Below are positions 1 to 7,195 of a stretch of DNA of 14,318 bases, piece after piece. Position 1 is the first letter of the stretch; each line of letters starts with the position of its first letter. The notes below the pieces were generated by a model that worked only from the letters and a program-made list of their open reading frames with translations, was not told where the DNA came from and did not search any database. This DNA comes from Actinomycetes bacterium. GTDB taxonomy: Bacteria; Actinomycetota; Acidimicrobiia; Acidimicrobiales; Ilumatobacteraceae. The DNA lies in the NCBI GenBank assembly GCA_023417265.1, contig JAEZFY010000274.1, forward strand, positions 1-14,318, read 5' to 3'. Made by a program: the position numbers and the translations under genes.

Positions 1-5
1 CCTAG

Positions 6-230
6 GAGACCGTCGACGACCCTCGAGGCCATGCAGATCGAGCCGAGGACCTGGCGGCGTTCGCCCTGCCGGCCATTGCGGACGCTCGACTGCTGGAGCG
101 GATGGATCGGGAGCTGAAGCAATGCTCCAAGGGTCGCGGGGGGCCCCGGAATGAGTCCTCGGCTCCGAAGCTAGCGATCGGTGCGGCGATCAAGATCGGC
201 GACGTGACGGTAGGAAAGGCGTGGAATTGA
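6..230 (+). pseudogene. Unidentified ORF remnant (C-terminal-like piece)
   Basis: A plus-strand frame is open from just after a TAG at 3-5 to a TGA at 228-230. It has high third-position GC, like the coding DNA further right, and encodes a plausible soluble stretch ending in GAAIKIGDVTVGKAWN. No ATG or GTG occurs in frame until the ATG at 102, which would leave only 42 residues. It may therefore be the decayed or frameshifted 3' end of a gene that begins outside the window, or a short genuine gene from 102. I do not recognise the family. The planctomycete assignment rests only on its neighbours. Call it coding-like but unidentified. Confidence 0.3.
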
Positions 231-585
231 TGATTGAGCCGGTCTGACCCACCGCTCAACGGACTGGGAGTTTACAGAACCGAGATTAGACCGCCGGATG
301 ATTGATGGTTCCGTGTGGAATTCGAGGAATTCACGATTGGCGGCGTCCGGTTTTCGGCGGAGTCCCGTTATATTCTCTAAGTTCGGTCGCCCCTACAGTC
401 GATAGGCGTCTGCTGCGGAGACTGCACAAGGAAAGTCCGGTCGAACCGACGGCTGACAGAAGATCAACGATCGGCTCTCGTTCACCTGTGACCACCGATA
501 AGTCGCTTTTGCGGCGATTGATCATCTTTAAAAAGGGGGGGATGGGACGCCCCTACCTTATAGACTTCTCGGGAGCCGACCGCTG
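231..585. other. Non-coding spacer with diverged direct repeats
   Basis: About 355 bp without a convincing gene and clearly richer in A+T than its surroundings. GGTCGCCCCTAC (385-396) recurs as GGACGCCCCTAC (545-556). Between them, a segment around 399-423 (CGATAGGCGTCTGCTGCGG) resembles one around 496-520 (CGATAAGTCGCTTTTGCGG). Each of the second pair contains a short inverted repeat: GTCT/AGAC in one, TCGC/GCGA in the other. A TATATT box lies at 369-374 and TATAGA at 559-564, the latter about 20 bp before the DUF1559 start codon. An open frame crosses the region (302-586), but its codon use is unlike coding DNA here. The spacer probably holds the promoter and leader of the downstream gene; I cannot name any RNA family. 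Confidence 0.4.
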
Positions 586-1623
586 ATGAACGGCCGTGGT
601 CGATCTGGATTCTCCCTGATCGAGCTGCTCGTCGTCCTCTTCATTCTCGGCGTCCTGTTCGCTCTCCTGTTGCCGGCGATCCAGTCGGCTCGCCAGGCGA
701 GTCGCCGGGTTCGGTGCATGAACAACCTCAAGCAGTTGGGGTTGGCCCTGCACAATTACGAAGCATCCTGGGGAGCGTTTCCTCCGCCCCTATTGTTGAA
801 GGCCGGGCTGGGGAGGACGCCCGTCGCCAAGGGATGGAGCGCCCACGCTCGGCTCCTCCCGTTTCATCAGCAGGGAAACTTATTCAACTCGATCAACTTC
901 ATCTCGAGCTTCGAATCTCCCTCGAACCAGACGGTCATGGTCACAGAGGTTGCTACATATTCGTGCCCGAGCGACGTGGACAGGCCGACTCTAACCGGCC
1001 TGAGTGCGTTTGCGTCGAATGTGGACGCTGCGGCCACGAACTATGCCGTTTGCATGGGAGACTGGTTCGTCTGGGGGGGATTCGGCGAGAACGGCAGCCG
1101 TTCCGCTTTCTCACCCAATCAGGTCCGCAAGCTGGAGGCGTTTACGGACGGGCTCAGCAGTACGTTAATGATGAGCGAGGTGCTGAGGAAGCAGCATCAA
1201 ATCACCGAGTGCGGTGGACTACTCGTCGGCCTCAACTCGGACGAGGTGCCGGGAACGGATGTGCGGGGCCCGCGACGCGAGATCGTGAGCGACCAAAGCC
1301 ATTGCTCCCCCTGGGACGGCGGACATTCCGCCTGGGTCGCCGGGGGCGTGGACCAGACGGGATTTACCACCGCCAAGCCACCGAACTCCAGGTTGCCCAC
1401 AGACTCCCCGCCCGGGCAGGAAACCGACATCATCGGCGTCCGCGAATGGCTTGGCGGCCCCACATACGCCGCGGTCCTCGCTCGCAGCCGCCATCCCGAC
1501 GGCGTCAACGGGCTCCTTGCGGACGGTTCCGTCCGATTCTTCAATCGGACGATCAATCCCAGCGTGTGGCGGGCCCTCGGCACGATGAACAGCGGCGAGA
1601 TCGTGTGCGTCCCTGGGTACTGA
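586..1623 (+). CDS. DUF1559 family pseudopilin-like protein (planctomycete type)
   Basis: A 345-residue protein of the DUF1559 (SBP_bac_10) family, which is massively expanded in planctomycetes. Its N-terminus is a type IV pilin/type II pseudopilin signal. GFSLIELLVV follows a short basic leader (MNGRGRS), prepilin peptidase would cut between Gly8 and Phe9, and Glu13 is the conserved Glu5 of the mature protein. One hydrophobic helix follows (about 9-31), then the family segment with CMNNLKQLGLALHNYE. The C-terminus carries the family signature RHPDGVNGLLADGSVRFF (about 300-320) and the NSGEIV ending. Such proteins are thought to be exported and cell-surface or envelope associated, but their role is unknown. 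The ATG is preceded by GGGAG at 571-575 (10-nt spacing). The gene appears monocistronic; a hairpin with a T-run follows at 1693-1732. Confidence 0.93.
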   Translation: MNGRGRSGFSLIELLVVLFILGVLFALLLPAIQSARQASRRVRCMNNLKQLGLALHNYEASWGAFPPPLLLKAGLGRTPVAKGWSAHARLLPFHQQGNLFNSINFISSFESPSNQTVMVTEVATYSCPSDVDRPTLTGLSAFASNVDAAATNYAVCMGDWFVWGGFGENGSRSAFSPNQVRKLEAFTDGLSSTLMMSEVLRKQHQITECGGLLVGLNSDEVPGTDVRGPRREIVSDQSHCSPWDGGHSAWVAGGVDQTGFTTAKPPNSRLPTDSPPGQETDIIGVREWLGGPTYAAVLARSRHPDGVNGLLADGSVRFFNRTINPSVWRALGTMNSGEIVCVPGY

Positions 1624-1671
1624 GTTCGCACCTGTGGACCACGATGGCGTTTCCCCCCCTGGCCCGGCGAC

Positions 1672-1677
1672 TATAAT
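1672..1677 (+). promoter_or_regulatory. Perfect TATAAT -10 box upstream of lipB
   Basis: An exact TATAAT lies in GC-rich DNA, 84 bp before the lipB GTG. The -35 region at the expected spacing (about 1649-1655, GTTTCC/TTTCCC) is weak. If it is used, transcription would start near 1684 and the transcript would run through the hairpin at 1693-1732 before lipB. Confidence 0.45.
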
Positions 1678-1692
1678 AGTGGCATCGCGTCA

Positions 1693-1732
1693 CCGCCGCT
1701 CTCGCGACAGCAGGGGCGGCGGCGTTGTTTTT
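1693..1732 (+). terminator. Intrinsic terminator or leader attenuator before lipB
   Basis: CCGCCGC (1693-1699) pairs perfectly with GCGGCGG (1716-1722) around a 16-nt loop and is followed at once by the T-rich run TTGTTTTT (1725-1732). This is the classical form of a Rho-independent terminator. It may end the DUF1559 transcript. Because a TATAAT box sits upstream of it, at 1672-1677, it may instead act as an attenuator in the lipBA leader. Confidence 0.55.
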
Positions 1733-1745
1733 GACACCCCGCGCG

Positions 1746-1751
1746 AAGAGG
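1746..1751 (+). promoter_or_regulatory. lipB ribosome binding site
   Basis: AAGAGG lies 9 nt before the GTG at 1761. It decides the start of lipB against an in-frame TTG at 1725, which falls inside the T-run of the terminator and has no such site. Confidence 0.6.
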
Positions 1752-1760
1752 CGGACTCTC

Positions 1761-2480
1761 GTGAAACCCCCGCTGGAGATCTACCTGCTCGGCGCGGTCG
1801 ATTTCGCCGAGGTCCAGCAGCTCCAACGTCGGCTGGTCTACGAGCACGGCGAGCGCGGCGGGGCGACCCTCCTGCTCTGCGAGCACCCGCCGACGCTCAG
1901 CGTGGGGCGGACGGGCAGCCGGGCCCACATCGCCGCCGACGACGCTTCTCTGGCCTCGATGGGGATCCGGACCCACTGGGTCAACCGCGGCGGGGGCTGT
2001 GTGCTCCACGTCCCCGGCCAGCTCGTGGGCTACTTCATCGCCCCGTTGGAGGAAGAGTCCGTTCCGGCCATGAAACACGTCGAGGGCCTCCAGCAGGTCC
2101 TCCTCGGCGTCCTGGAGGAATTCGAGCTGCGGGGCGAGGCTCGGCATCATCCGCCGGGCGTCTACCTCGGGGCCTCGCGGGTGGCCTCGATCGGGGTGGC
2201 GGTCAGCCGCGGGATCGCCTACCATGGATTTACGCTGAACGTCGGTCCGTACCTCGACCTGTTCGACGTGGTGGTCGAGCCCGGTCCGGCCGGTGCGCCC
2301 CTGCGGCAGACCTCGATGGAATCGCGACGGCAGCGCCCGACCCTGATGCCCAAGGTGCGCGAGTCGCTCGTCCGCCATACGGAACGGGTGTTCGGGCTCG
2401 ATCGGCATCATCTCTACACGCATCATCCGCGGCTGAAGCGGAAGGTCCTCACCCATGCTTACGCTCCCAGTCCTGGATGA
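1761..2480 (+). CDS. lipB: Octanoyltransferase-like LipB lacking the usual Lys/Cys pair
   Basis: A 239-residue LipB-fold (BPL/LplA/LipB) protein expected to move octanoate from acyl carrier protein to lipoyl-domain lysines, the step before LipA. Recognisable segments are EHPPTLSVGR (41-50), RGGGCVLHVPGQLVGYF (76-92) and ASIGVAVSRGIAYHGFTLNV (142-161). Two residues are odd. The catalytic Lys of E. coli LipB (Lys135, before the A-S/C-x-G segment) is Arg140 here. The nucleophile Cys169 (in NPCG) falls at Gly175 in EPGPAG. The only cysteines are Cys40 and Cys80, and Cys80 sits in the substrate-binding RGG loop. Neighbouring lipA overlaps its 3' end by 26 bp, which supports a role in lipoylation. 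The GTG start at 1761 is chosen for its ribosome binding site. Family assignment is firm; activity by the standard mechanism is uncertain. Confidence 0.85.
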   Translation: MKPPLEIYLLGAVDFAEVQQLQRRLVYEHGERGGATLLLCEHPPTLSVGRTGSRAHIAADDASLASMGIRTHWVNRGGGCVLHVPGQLVGYFIAPLEEESVPAMKHVEGLQQVLLGVLEEFELRGEARHHPPGVYLGASRVASIGVAVSRGIAYHGFTLNVGPYLDLFDVVVEPGPAGAPLRQTSMESRRQRPTLMPKVRESLVRHTERVFGLDRHHLYTHHPRLKRKVLTHAYAPSPG

Positions 2481-3393
2481 ACGTCCGGACGATCGGGAAC
2501 CCTCCTCGTGCGGGGCGACGCCCCAGGTCCTGGAGATCGGCCGGAAGCCTCGCAGGCTCCCGGAGTGGCTCAAACGGCCGATCCCCTCGGGCGGGGGCAT
2601 GTACTTCGCCCAGGGGCTGATCTCCGAACTGGGTCTGGAGACGATCTGCGAGTCCGGCAAGTGCCCGAACCGCTCCGAGTGCTGGAGCCGGCGCACCGCC
2701 ACGTTCATGATCCTCGGCGAGACCTGCACCCGCCCCTGCGGCTTCTGCGCCGTGAAGCGAGGCCGGCCCGAGGCCGTCGCCGAGGACGAGCCGGAGCGGG
2801 TCGCCGAGGCCTGCGCCCGGCTCAAGCTCCGCCACGTGGTGATCACCTCGGTCACGCGCGACGACCTGCCCGACGGCGGCTCCGACCACTTCCGTCGCTG
2901 CATCCTGGCGATCCGCGAGCGCACCGGGGCCACGATCGAGGTCCTCACGCCCGACTTCAACGGCCGGGAAGACCAGATCGCCAGGGTCCTCGAGGCGAAG
3001 CCCGAGGTCTTCAACCACAACATGGAGACCGTCGCCAGGCTCCAGCAGTACGTCCGCCGCAAGAGCCAGTACGAGGTGAGCCTTCGCGTCCTGGCACTCG
3101 CCAAGGAGATCAGCCCGGAGACCAAGACCAAGAGCGGCCTCATGCTCGGCCTGGGAGAGACCACTGACGAGCTGATGGACACGCTGGCGGACCTGCGTTC
3201 GATCGGCTGCAATTTCCTGACGCTCGGCCAGTACCTGCAGCCCTCGCCGAGGCACCTGCCGCCGGAGCGCTACGTCCCGCCCGCCGAGTTCGACGAGCTG
3301 GGCCGCCTGGCGCGGCTTATGGGCTTCGACGACGTCGCCAGCGGCCCGTTCGTCCGATCCAGCTATCACGCCGACGAGATGGCCAGGCTCTGA
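2455..3393 (+). CDS. lipA: Lipoyl synthase LipA (radical SAM)
   Basis: A 312-residue radical-SAM enzyme that inserts two sulfurs into protein-bound octanoyl groups to make lipoyl cofactors for pyruvate/2-oxoglutarate dehydrogenases and glycine cleavage. All cluster ligands are visible. The auxiliary 4Fe-4S cluster (the sulfur donor) is bound by Cys65, Cys70 and Cys76 in CESGKCPNRSEC. The radical-SAM cluster is bound by Cys91, Cys95 and Cys98 in CTRPCGFC. The C-terminal RSSY serine motif that ligates the auxiliary cluster is at 301-304. EVLTPDF, NHNMETV and SGLMLGLGE are typical LipA segments. Length is normal. The ATG lies inside the end of lipB, so the two genes are translationally coupled in one operon. 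Confidence 0.97.
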   Translation: MLTLPVLDERPDDREPSSCGATPQVLEIGRKPRRLPEWLKRPIPSGGGMYFAQGLISELGLETICESGKCPNRSECWSRRTATFMILGETCTRPCGFCAVKRGRPEAVAEDEPERVAEACARLKLRHVVITSVTRDDLPDGGSDHFRRCILAIRERTGATIEVLTPDFNGREDQIARVLEAKPEVFNHNMETVARLQQYVRRKSQYEVSLRVLALAKEISPETKTKSGLMLGLGETTDELMDTLADLRSIGCNFLTLGQYLQPSPRHLPPERYVPPAEFDELGRLARLMGFDDVASGPFVRSSYHADEMARL

Positions 3394-3470
3394 CCGAGCC
3401 CGGGCCGGCCTCCGGCTCCTCCCCGTGTATCCCCCTTGTCCTTTCGTCGATCCACCGAGGTTGATCGGGC

Positions 3471-4469
3471 ATGCCTGCCACATTGTTTCAGAAGGTCTGG
3501 GATCGTCACGTCCTCTCCGTCACGAACGAGGCGACGCTCCTCTACATCGACCGGCATCTGGTCCATGAAGTGACCAGCCCCCAGGCCTTCGACGGCCTCC
3601 GGCTCGCTGGCCGCAAGGTCCGCCGGCCCGACCTCACGTTCGCGACGATCGACCACAACGTCCCGACCGACGACCAGCTCGACATCCGCGACGCGCTCTC
3701 GCGACGGCAGATCGAGACCCTGCGCTCCAATTGCCGCGAGTTCGGCGTCAACCTGTACGACATCCAGAGCGGCCGCCAGGGGATCGTCCACGTCATCGGC
3801 CCGGAGCTGGGGCTGACCCTCCCGGGCACGACGATCGTTTGCGGCGACAGCCACACCAGCACCCACGGCGCGTTCGGCGCGTTGGCGTTCGGCATCGGCA
3901 CCAGCGAGGTCGAGCACGTCCTGGCGACCCAGACCCTCTGGCAGGGTAAGCGGCCGGCGGCCCTGGGCGTCGAGGTCACGGGGACGCTCGGCAAGGGGCT
4001 GGAGCCCAAGGACATCATCCTGGCCGTCATCCGGGCCATCGGCACCGCCGGCGGCACCGGGACCGTCATCGAGTACTACGGCCCGGCCATCCGCGCCCTC
4101 TCGATGGAAGGGCGGCTGACGATCTGCAACATGTCGATCGAGGCCGGCGCCCGCGCCGGGCTCATCGCCCCCGACGACGTCACGTTCGCCTACTTCACGA
4201 AGACCGACCGGCCCTATGCCCCGAAGGGGAAGGCCCTCGACGACGCCATCGCAGACTGGAGGACCCTCCAGACCGACCCGGACGCGAAGTTCGATTCCCA
4301 CGTCACCATCGACGCCTCGAAGCTCGTCCCGCAGGTCACGTGGGGGACTAACCCCTCGATGACCGTCGACGCCGACGGCCGCATCCCCACCCTCGAGGAG
4401 CTTCCGGCCTCGGTCCGGGCCGAGGCCGACCGCGCCTTCACCTACATGGGGCTGACGCCGGGGACGCCG
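3471..4469 (+). CDS. leuC: 3-isopropylmalate dehydratase large subunit LeuC, 3'-truncated
   Basis: The N-terminal 333 residues of LeuC, the aconitase-family subunit that isomerises 2- and 3-isopropylmalate in leucine synthesis together with LeuD. Clear family segments are ATLLYIDRHLVHEVTSPQAF (21-40), DHNVPT (61-66), VCGDSHTSTHGAFGALAFGI (123-142) and NMSIEAGARAGLIAPDD. Homology stops abruptly after YMGLTPGTP (codons ending at 4469). About 130 residues of a usual 465-475 are missing. The lost part holds all three cysteines that bind the 4Fe-4S cluster (Cys347, Cys407 and Cys410 in E. coli numbering), so this product could not be active. The open frame continues to 4748, but that tail is an out-of-frame reading of putA. 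No leuD is present. The break coincides with a change of organism signature. Confidence 0.93.
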
Positions 4470-4478
4470 GGCGGCCCG
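4469..4478. other. Breakpoint joining leuC to putA (probable contig chimera)
   Basis: LeuC homology ends at about 4469 and PutA homology begins at about 4478 (GFDNAADSDP) in a different frame. The joint is GC-rich (GGCGGCCCGGG), offering short microhomology. Genes on the left are planctomycete in type and those on the right actinobacterial. No transposase, integrase, tRNA, att-like repeat or target duplication is seen around it. Confidence 0.8.
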
Positions 4479-6460
4479 GGTTCGACAACGCCGCCGACAG
4501 CGACCCGTCGCTGCCCACCAACCGCAACTGGGCTGCGGCGATCGCCGCCCGGGCGGCAACGTCCACCCTCGGCGACGACCTCGTCGACGCCCACACCGTC
4601 AGCGCCGCCGAGCAGCTCGAACACGAGGTCACCACGGCGCTCGCCGGTGGGCGGGCGTGGGCGGCGGCGACCGGTCGGGAGCGGGCCGTCGTCCTCCGCC
4701 GCGCAGCAGCCGAGTTGGCAGCCCGCCGGGCCGAGCTGCTCGAGGTGATGGCCGCCGAGTGCGGCAAGACGATCGATCAGGGCGACCCGGAGGTGTCGGA
4801 GGCGATCGACTTCGCCCGCTACTACGCGCTGCTCGCCGAACAGCTCGACGAGATCGACGGCGCTACCGCCCGCCCGGTCGGACTTACGGTCGTGACGCCG
4901 CCGTGGAACTTTCCGGTGGCGATTCCCGCCGGGTCGGTGCTCGGCGCGCTCGCCGCCGGATCGGCGGTGATCATCAAACCGGCCACGCAAGCCCGCCGGA
5001 GCGGGTCGCTGATGGTGGCCGCGCTGTGGGCTGCCGGCGTGCCCCGCGACGCACTCCGGCTCGTGCACCTCGACGAGGGCGAGCTCGGGCAACGCCTGCT
5101 CGGCGACCCCCGCGTCGGCCGCGTGATCCTCACCGGCGCCTTCGAGACCGCGGAACGGTTCCGCTCGTTCCGTGCCGACCTCACGCTGCTCGCCGAGACC
5201 AGCGGCAAGAACGCGATCGTGGTCACCCCGCACGCCGACCTCGACCTCGCCGTGCGCGACCTCGTCCAGTCGGCCTTCGGGCACGCCGGCCAGAAGTGCT
5301 CGGCCGCGTCGCTGGCGATCCTCGTCGGGTCGGTCGCCACGTCGAGCCGGGTCCGCAACCAGCTCGTCGACGCCGTGCGCTCGCTGCGGGTCGGGTGGCC
5401 CACCGACCCGGCCACCCAGATGGGCCCCTTGATCGAGCCGGCCGACGGCAAACTGTTGCGCGCCCTGACCCGGCTCGGCCCCGGCGAGACGTGGCTGGTG
5501 CAACCGCGTCAACTCGACGACCACGGCCGGCTGTGGTCGCCGGGCGTGAAGAGCGGCGTCCTGCCGGGCTCCGAGTTCCACCACGTGGAGTACTTCGGGC
5601 CGGTGCTCGGCCTGATGACCGCGCCCACGCTGGACGCCGCGATCGACCTGCAGAACGCGGTCGCCTTCGGGCTCACCGCCGGCCTGCACTCGCTCGACCA
5701 GCGCGAGATCGACCGCTGGCTCCACCGCGTCGCCGCCGGCAACGCCTACGTCAACCGTGGGATCACGGGGGCGATCGTGCGCCGCCAACCGTTCGGTGGG
5801 TGGAAGCGCTCGGCGATCGGTCCGGGCGCCAAAGCCGGCGGCCCGAACTACCTGATCGCGCTCACCGACTGGGAGCCCGCGCCGGCCACCGTCGCCGCTG
5901 AGCCGGGGGGTCCGGTGGCGGCGCTGCTCGCCGGCGCCGCCACCCTCGGCCTGCCCTCCGACGACGTCGAGTTCCTGCGCCGGGCGGCCGGGTCCGACGC
6001 AGCCGCCTGGCGCGACGAGTTCGCCGAGCCGTACGACGCCACCGGGCTGACCTACGAGCGCAACCTGCTCCGCTATGTACCGGTGGCGGTGTGGGTGCGC
6101 GGGCCAGGCGATCGCCCGCTCGCCGAGCTGCTGCGGGTGGTTGCCGCCGGGCTCGCCGCCGGCGCCCCGCTGCGGGTGTCGCTCACCGAGCCGCTGCCCG
6201 AGCCGGCGGTGCAGCTCCTCGGCGGGCTCGGCGTGGCGAACGTGCACGAGGACGACGCCGCCTGGGCAGCCGCCCTCGCCGCCAACGTGCCGCCGCGCGT
6301 GCGCCTGCTCGGCGGCGCCCGGCCCGGCCAGGTCGAGATCGCCGTCTACGCCCAACCGGTCGTCGAGTCCGGCCGGATCGAACTGCTGACGTTCCTCCGC
6401 GAGCAAGCGATCTCGATCACCACCCACCGCTTCGGCACCCCCACACGCTCAGCGGATTGA
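4478..6460 (+). CDS. putA: Proline dehydrogenase/P5C dehydrogenase PutA, 5'-truncated
   Basis: The last 660 codons of an actinobacterial-type PutA, which oxidises proline to glutamate through pyrroline-5-carboxylate. The N-terminal FAD proline dehydrogenase barrel (some 450-500 residues) is missing, cut at the breakpoint. What remains starts with the linker GFDNAADSDPSLPTN, then the NAD aldehyde dehydrogenase domain. That domain shows TPPWNFPVAIPAG, the general-base Glu in LLAETSGKNA (codon 5195-5197), the catalytic Cys in HAGQKCSAAS (codon 5297-5299), EYFGPVLG, and VNRGITGAIVRRQPFGGWKR near its end. A further C-terminal domain of about 190 residues follows, as in long PutAs. The gene ends 51 bp from the convergent ligK end. 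An in-frame ATG at 4742 is internal to the domain and not a real start. Confidence 0.93.
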   Translation, partial: GFDNAADSDPSLPTNRNWAAAIAARAATSTLGDDLVDAHTVSAAEQLEHEVTTALAGGRAWAAATGRERAVVLRRAAAELAARRAELLEVMAAECGKTIDQGDPEVSEAIDFARYYALLAEQLDEIDGATARPVGLTVVTPPWNFPVAIPAGSVLGALAAGSAVIIKPATQARRSGSLMVAALWAAGVPRDALRLVHLDEGELGQRLLGDPRVGRVILTGAFETAERFRSFRADLTLLAETSGKNAIVVTPHADLDLAVRDLVQSAFGHAGQKCSAASLAILVGSVATSSRVRNQLVDAVRSLRVGWPTDPATQMGPLIEPADGKLLRALTRLGPGETWLVQPRQLDDHGRLWSPGVKSGVLPGSEFHHVEYFGPVLGLMTAPTLDAAIDLQNAVAFGLTAGLHSLDQREIDRWLHRVAAGNAYVNRGITGAIVRRQPFGGWKRSAIGPGAKAGGPNYLIALTDWEPAPATVAAEPGGPVAALLAGAATLGLPSDDVEFLRRAAGSDAAAWRDEFAEPYDATGLTYERNLLRYVPVAVWVRGPGDRPLAELLRVVAAGLAAGAPLRVSLTEPLPEPAVQLLGGLGVANVHEDDAAWAAALAANVPPRVRLLGGARPGQVEIAVYAQPVVESGRIELLTFLREQAISITTHRFGTPTRSAD

Positions 6461-6511
6461 TGGTGCTGGGCACCGACGAGCGTGCCTGGCGGGGCCACGC
6501 GGGGAACCGAG

Positions 6512-7195
6512 TTAGTGGTAGGTGACGCCGAGCGAGTCGAGGGTGGCGCGGAGGCCGTACATGTCGAGGCCGAGCTCGCCGGACGCGAGGCGGGCGCGCT
6601 TGTCGGACTCGTTGGCGGTGCGCGCGTGCGCCTGCTGCAGCGCCCAGTCGGCCTCGGACCGGGCCACGCACACCACCCCGTCGTCGTCGGCGACGATCGC
6701 GTCGCCGGGCTCGATCACGACACCGCCGATCGCGACCGGCACGTTGACCGACCCGGCCGTGTTCTTGACCGTGCCCTGGCACGAGATGTGGGCGCTCCAC
6801 ACGCCGAACCCCATCGCCCGCAGTTCGGCGATGTCGCGCACACCGGCGTCGGTGACGATGCCGACCACGCCACGCGCCATCAGCGACGTCGCCAGCAGGT
6901 CGCCGAACAGGCCGTGCTCGGACGGGGCAGTGTGGGCGACGACGAGCATGTCGCCGGCCCGGCACTGCTCGACCGCGGCGTGCACCATCAGGTTGTCGCC
7001 GGGGTGCGACAGCACCGTGACCGCGGTGGCGCCCACGCGCACGCCGGGTGTGCGGGCCTGGATCGTGGTGCCGAGATAGCCGCGCCGGCCGATCGCTTCG
7101 TGGACGGTCGCCGCGCCCTCGGCGCCGAGCGCGGTGACGACGCCGGCCGGAGCGCGCTCCACCGACGTGACGACGACGGGCTTGCCGTGGTTCAT
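6512..7195 (-). CDS. ligK: 4-carboxy-4-hydroxy-2-oxoadipate (CHA/HMG) aldolase
   Basis: A 227-residue RraA-fold class II aldolase. In the protocatechuate 4,5-cleavage and gallate pathways this enzyme splits 4-carboxy-4-hydroxy-2-oxoadipate to pyruvate and oxaloacetate and also cleaves 4-hydroxy-4-methyl-2-oxoglutarate, with a divalent metal. Family marks are AATVHEAIGRRGYL (28-41), GDNLMVHAAVE (66-76) and TDAGVRDIAEL (115-125). In the last of these, Arg120-Asp121 correspond to the Arg123-Asp124 pair of the Pseudomonas enzyme. SAHISCQGTVKNTAGSVN and the VADDDGVV segment follow as expected. The ATG overlaps the ligJ stop (ATGA) and has GGGAG 5 nt upstream. It is the last gene of the operon. The RraA regulator family shares the fold, but the neighbours decide for the aldolase. 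Confidence 0.92.
   Translation of the reverse strand: MNHGKPVVVTSVERAPAGVVTALGAEGAATVHEAIGRRGYLGTTIQARTPGVRVGATAVTVLSHPGDNLMVHAAVEQCRAGDMLVVAHTAPSEHGLFGDLLATSLMARGVVGIVTDAGVRDIAELRAMGFGVWSAHISCQGTVKNTAGSVNVPVAIGGVVIEPGDAIVADDDGVVCVARSEADWALQQAHARTANESDKRARLASGELGLDMYGLRATLDSLGVTYH

Noticed and set aside
427..445. AAGGAAAGTCCGGTC, resembling the conserved GAGGAAAGTCCGGGCT of RNase P RNA
   Set aside because: The rest of RNase P RNA (several hundred nt with the partner 3' elements) is not seen, and a gene starts at 586. A short chance match is more likely.
302..586. A 94-codon open frame whose TGA overlaps the DUF1559 ATG
   Set aside because: Its third-position GC is near one half, unlike coding DNA on this side. 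No protein family is recognised, and the stretch contains the spacer repeats. The stop/start overlap may be chance.
3396..3418. GAGCCCGG/CCGGCTC imperfect hairpin after lipA
   Set aside because: One bulge and no T-run. Such hairpins are common in GC-rich spacers.
1671..3483. Long minus-strand open frames opposite lipB and lipA
   Set aside because: They are shadows of GC-rich codons. The plus strand carries complete catalytic and cluster-binding motifs.
4470..4748. An apparent in-frame LeuC extension making a 425-residue fusion protein
   Set aside because: The tail is Pro/Thr/Ser/Arg-rich low complexity, unlike any LeuC. It is the putA coding sequence read in the wrong frame.
4442..6427. A 661-codon minus-strand open frame opposite putA
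   Set aside because: Gly/Arg/His-rich low-complexity translation with no domain. The plus strand encodes an intact aldehyde dehydrogenase domain.
6462..6474. GGTGC-TGG-GCACC hairpin between the convergent putA and ligK ends
   Set aside because: Only 5 bp with a 3-nt loop and no T-run on either side; too weak to call a terminator.
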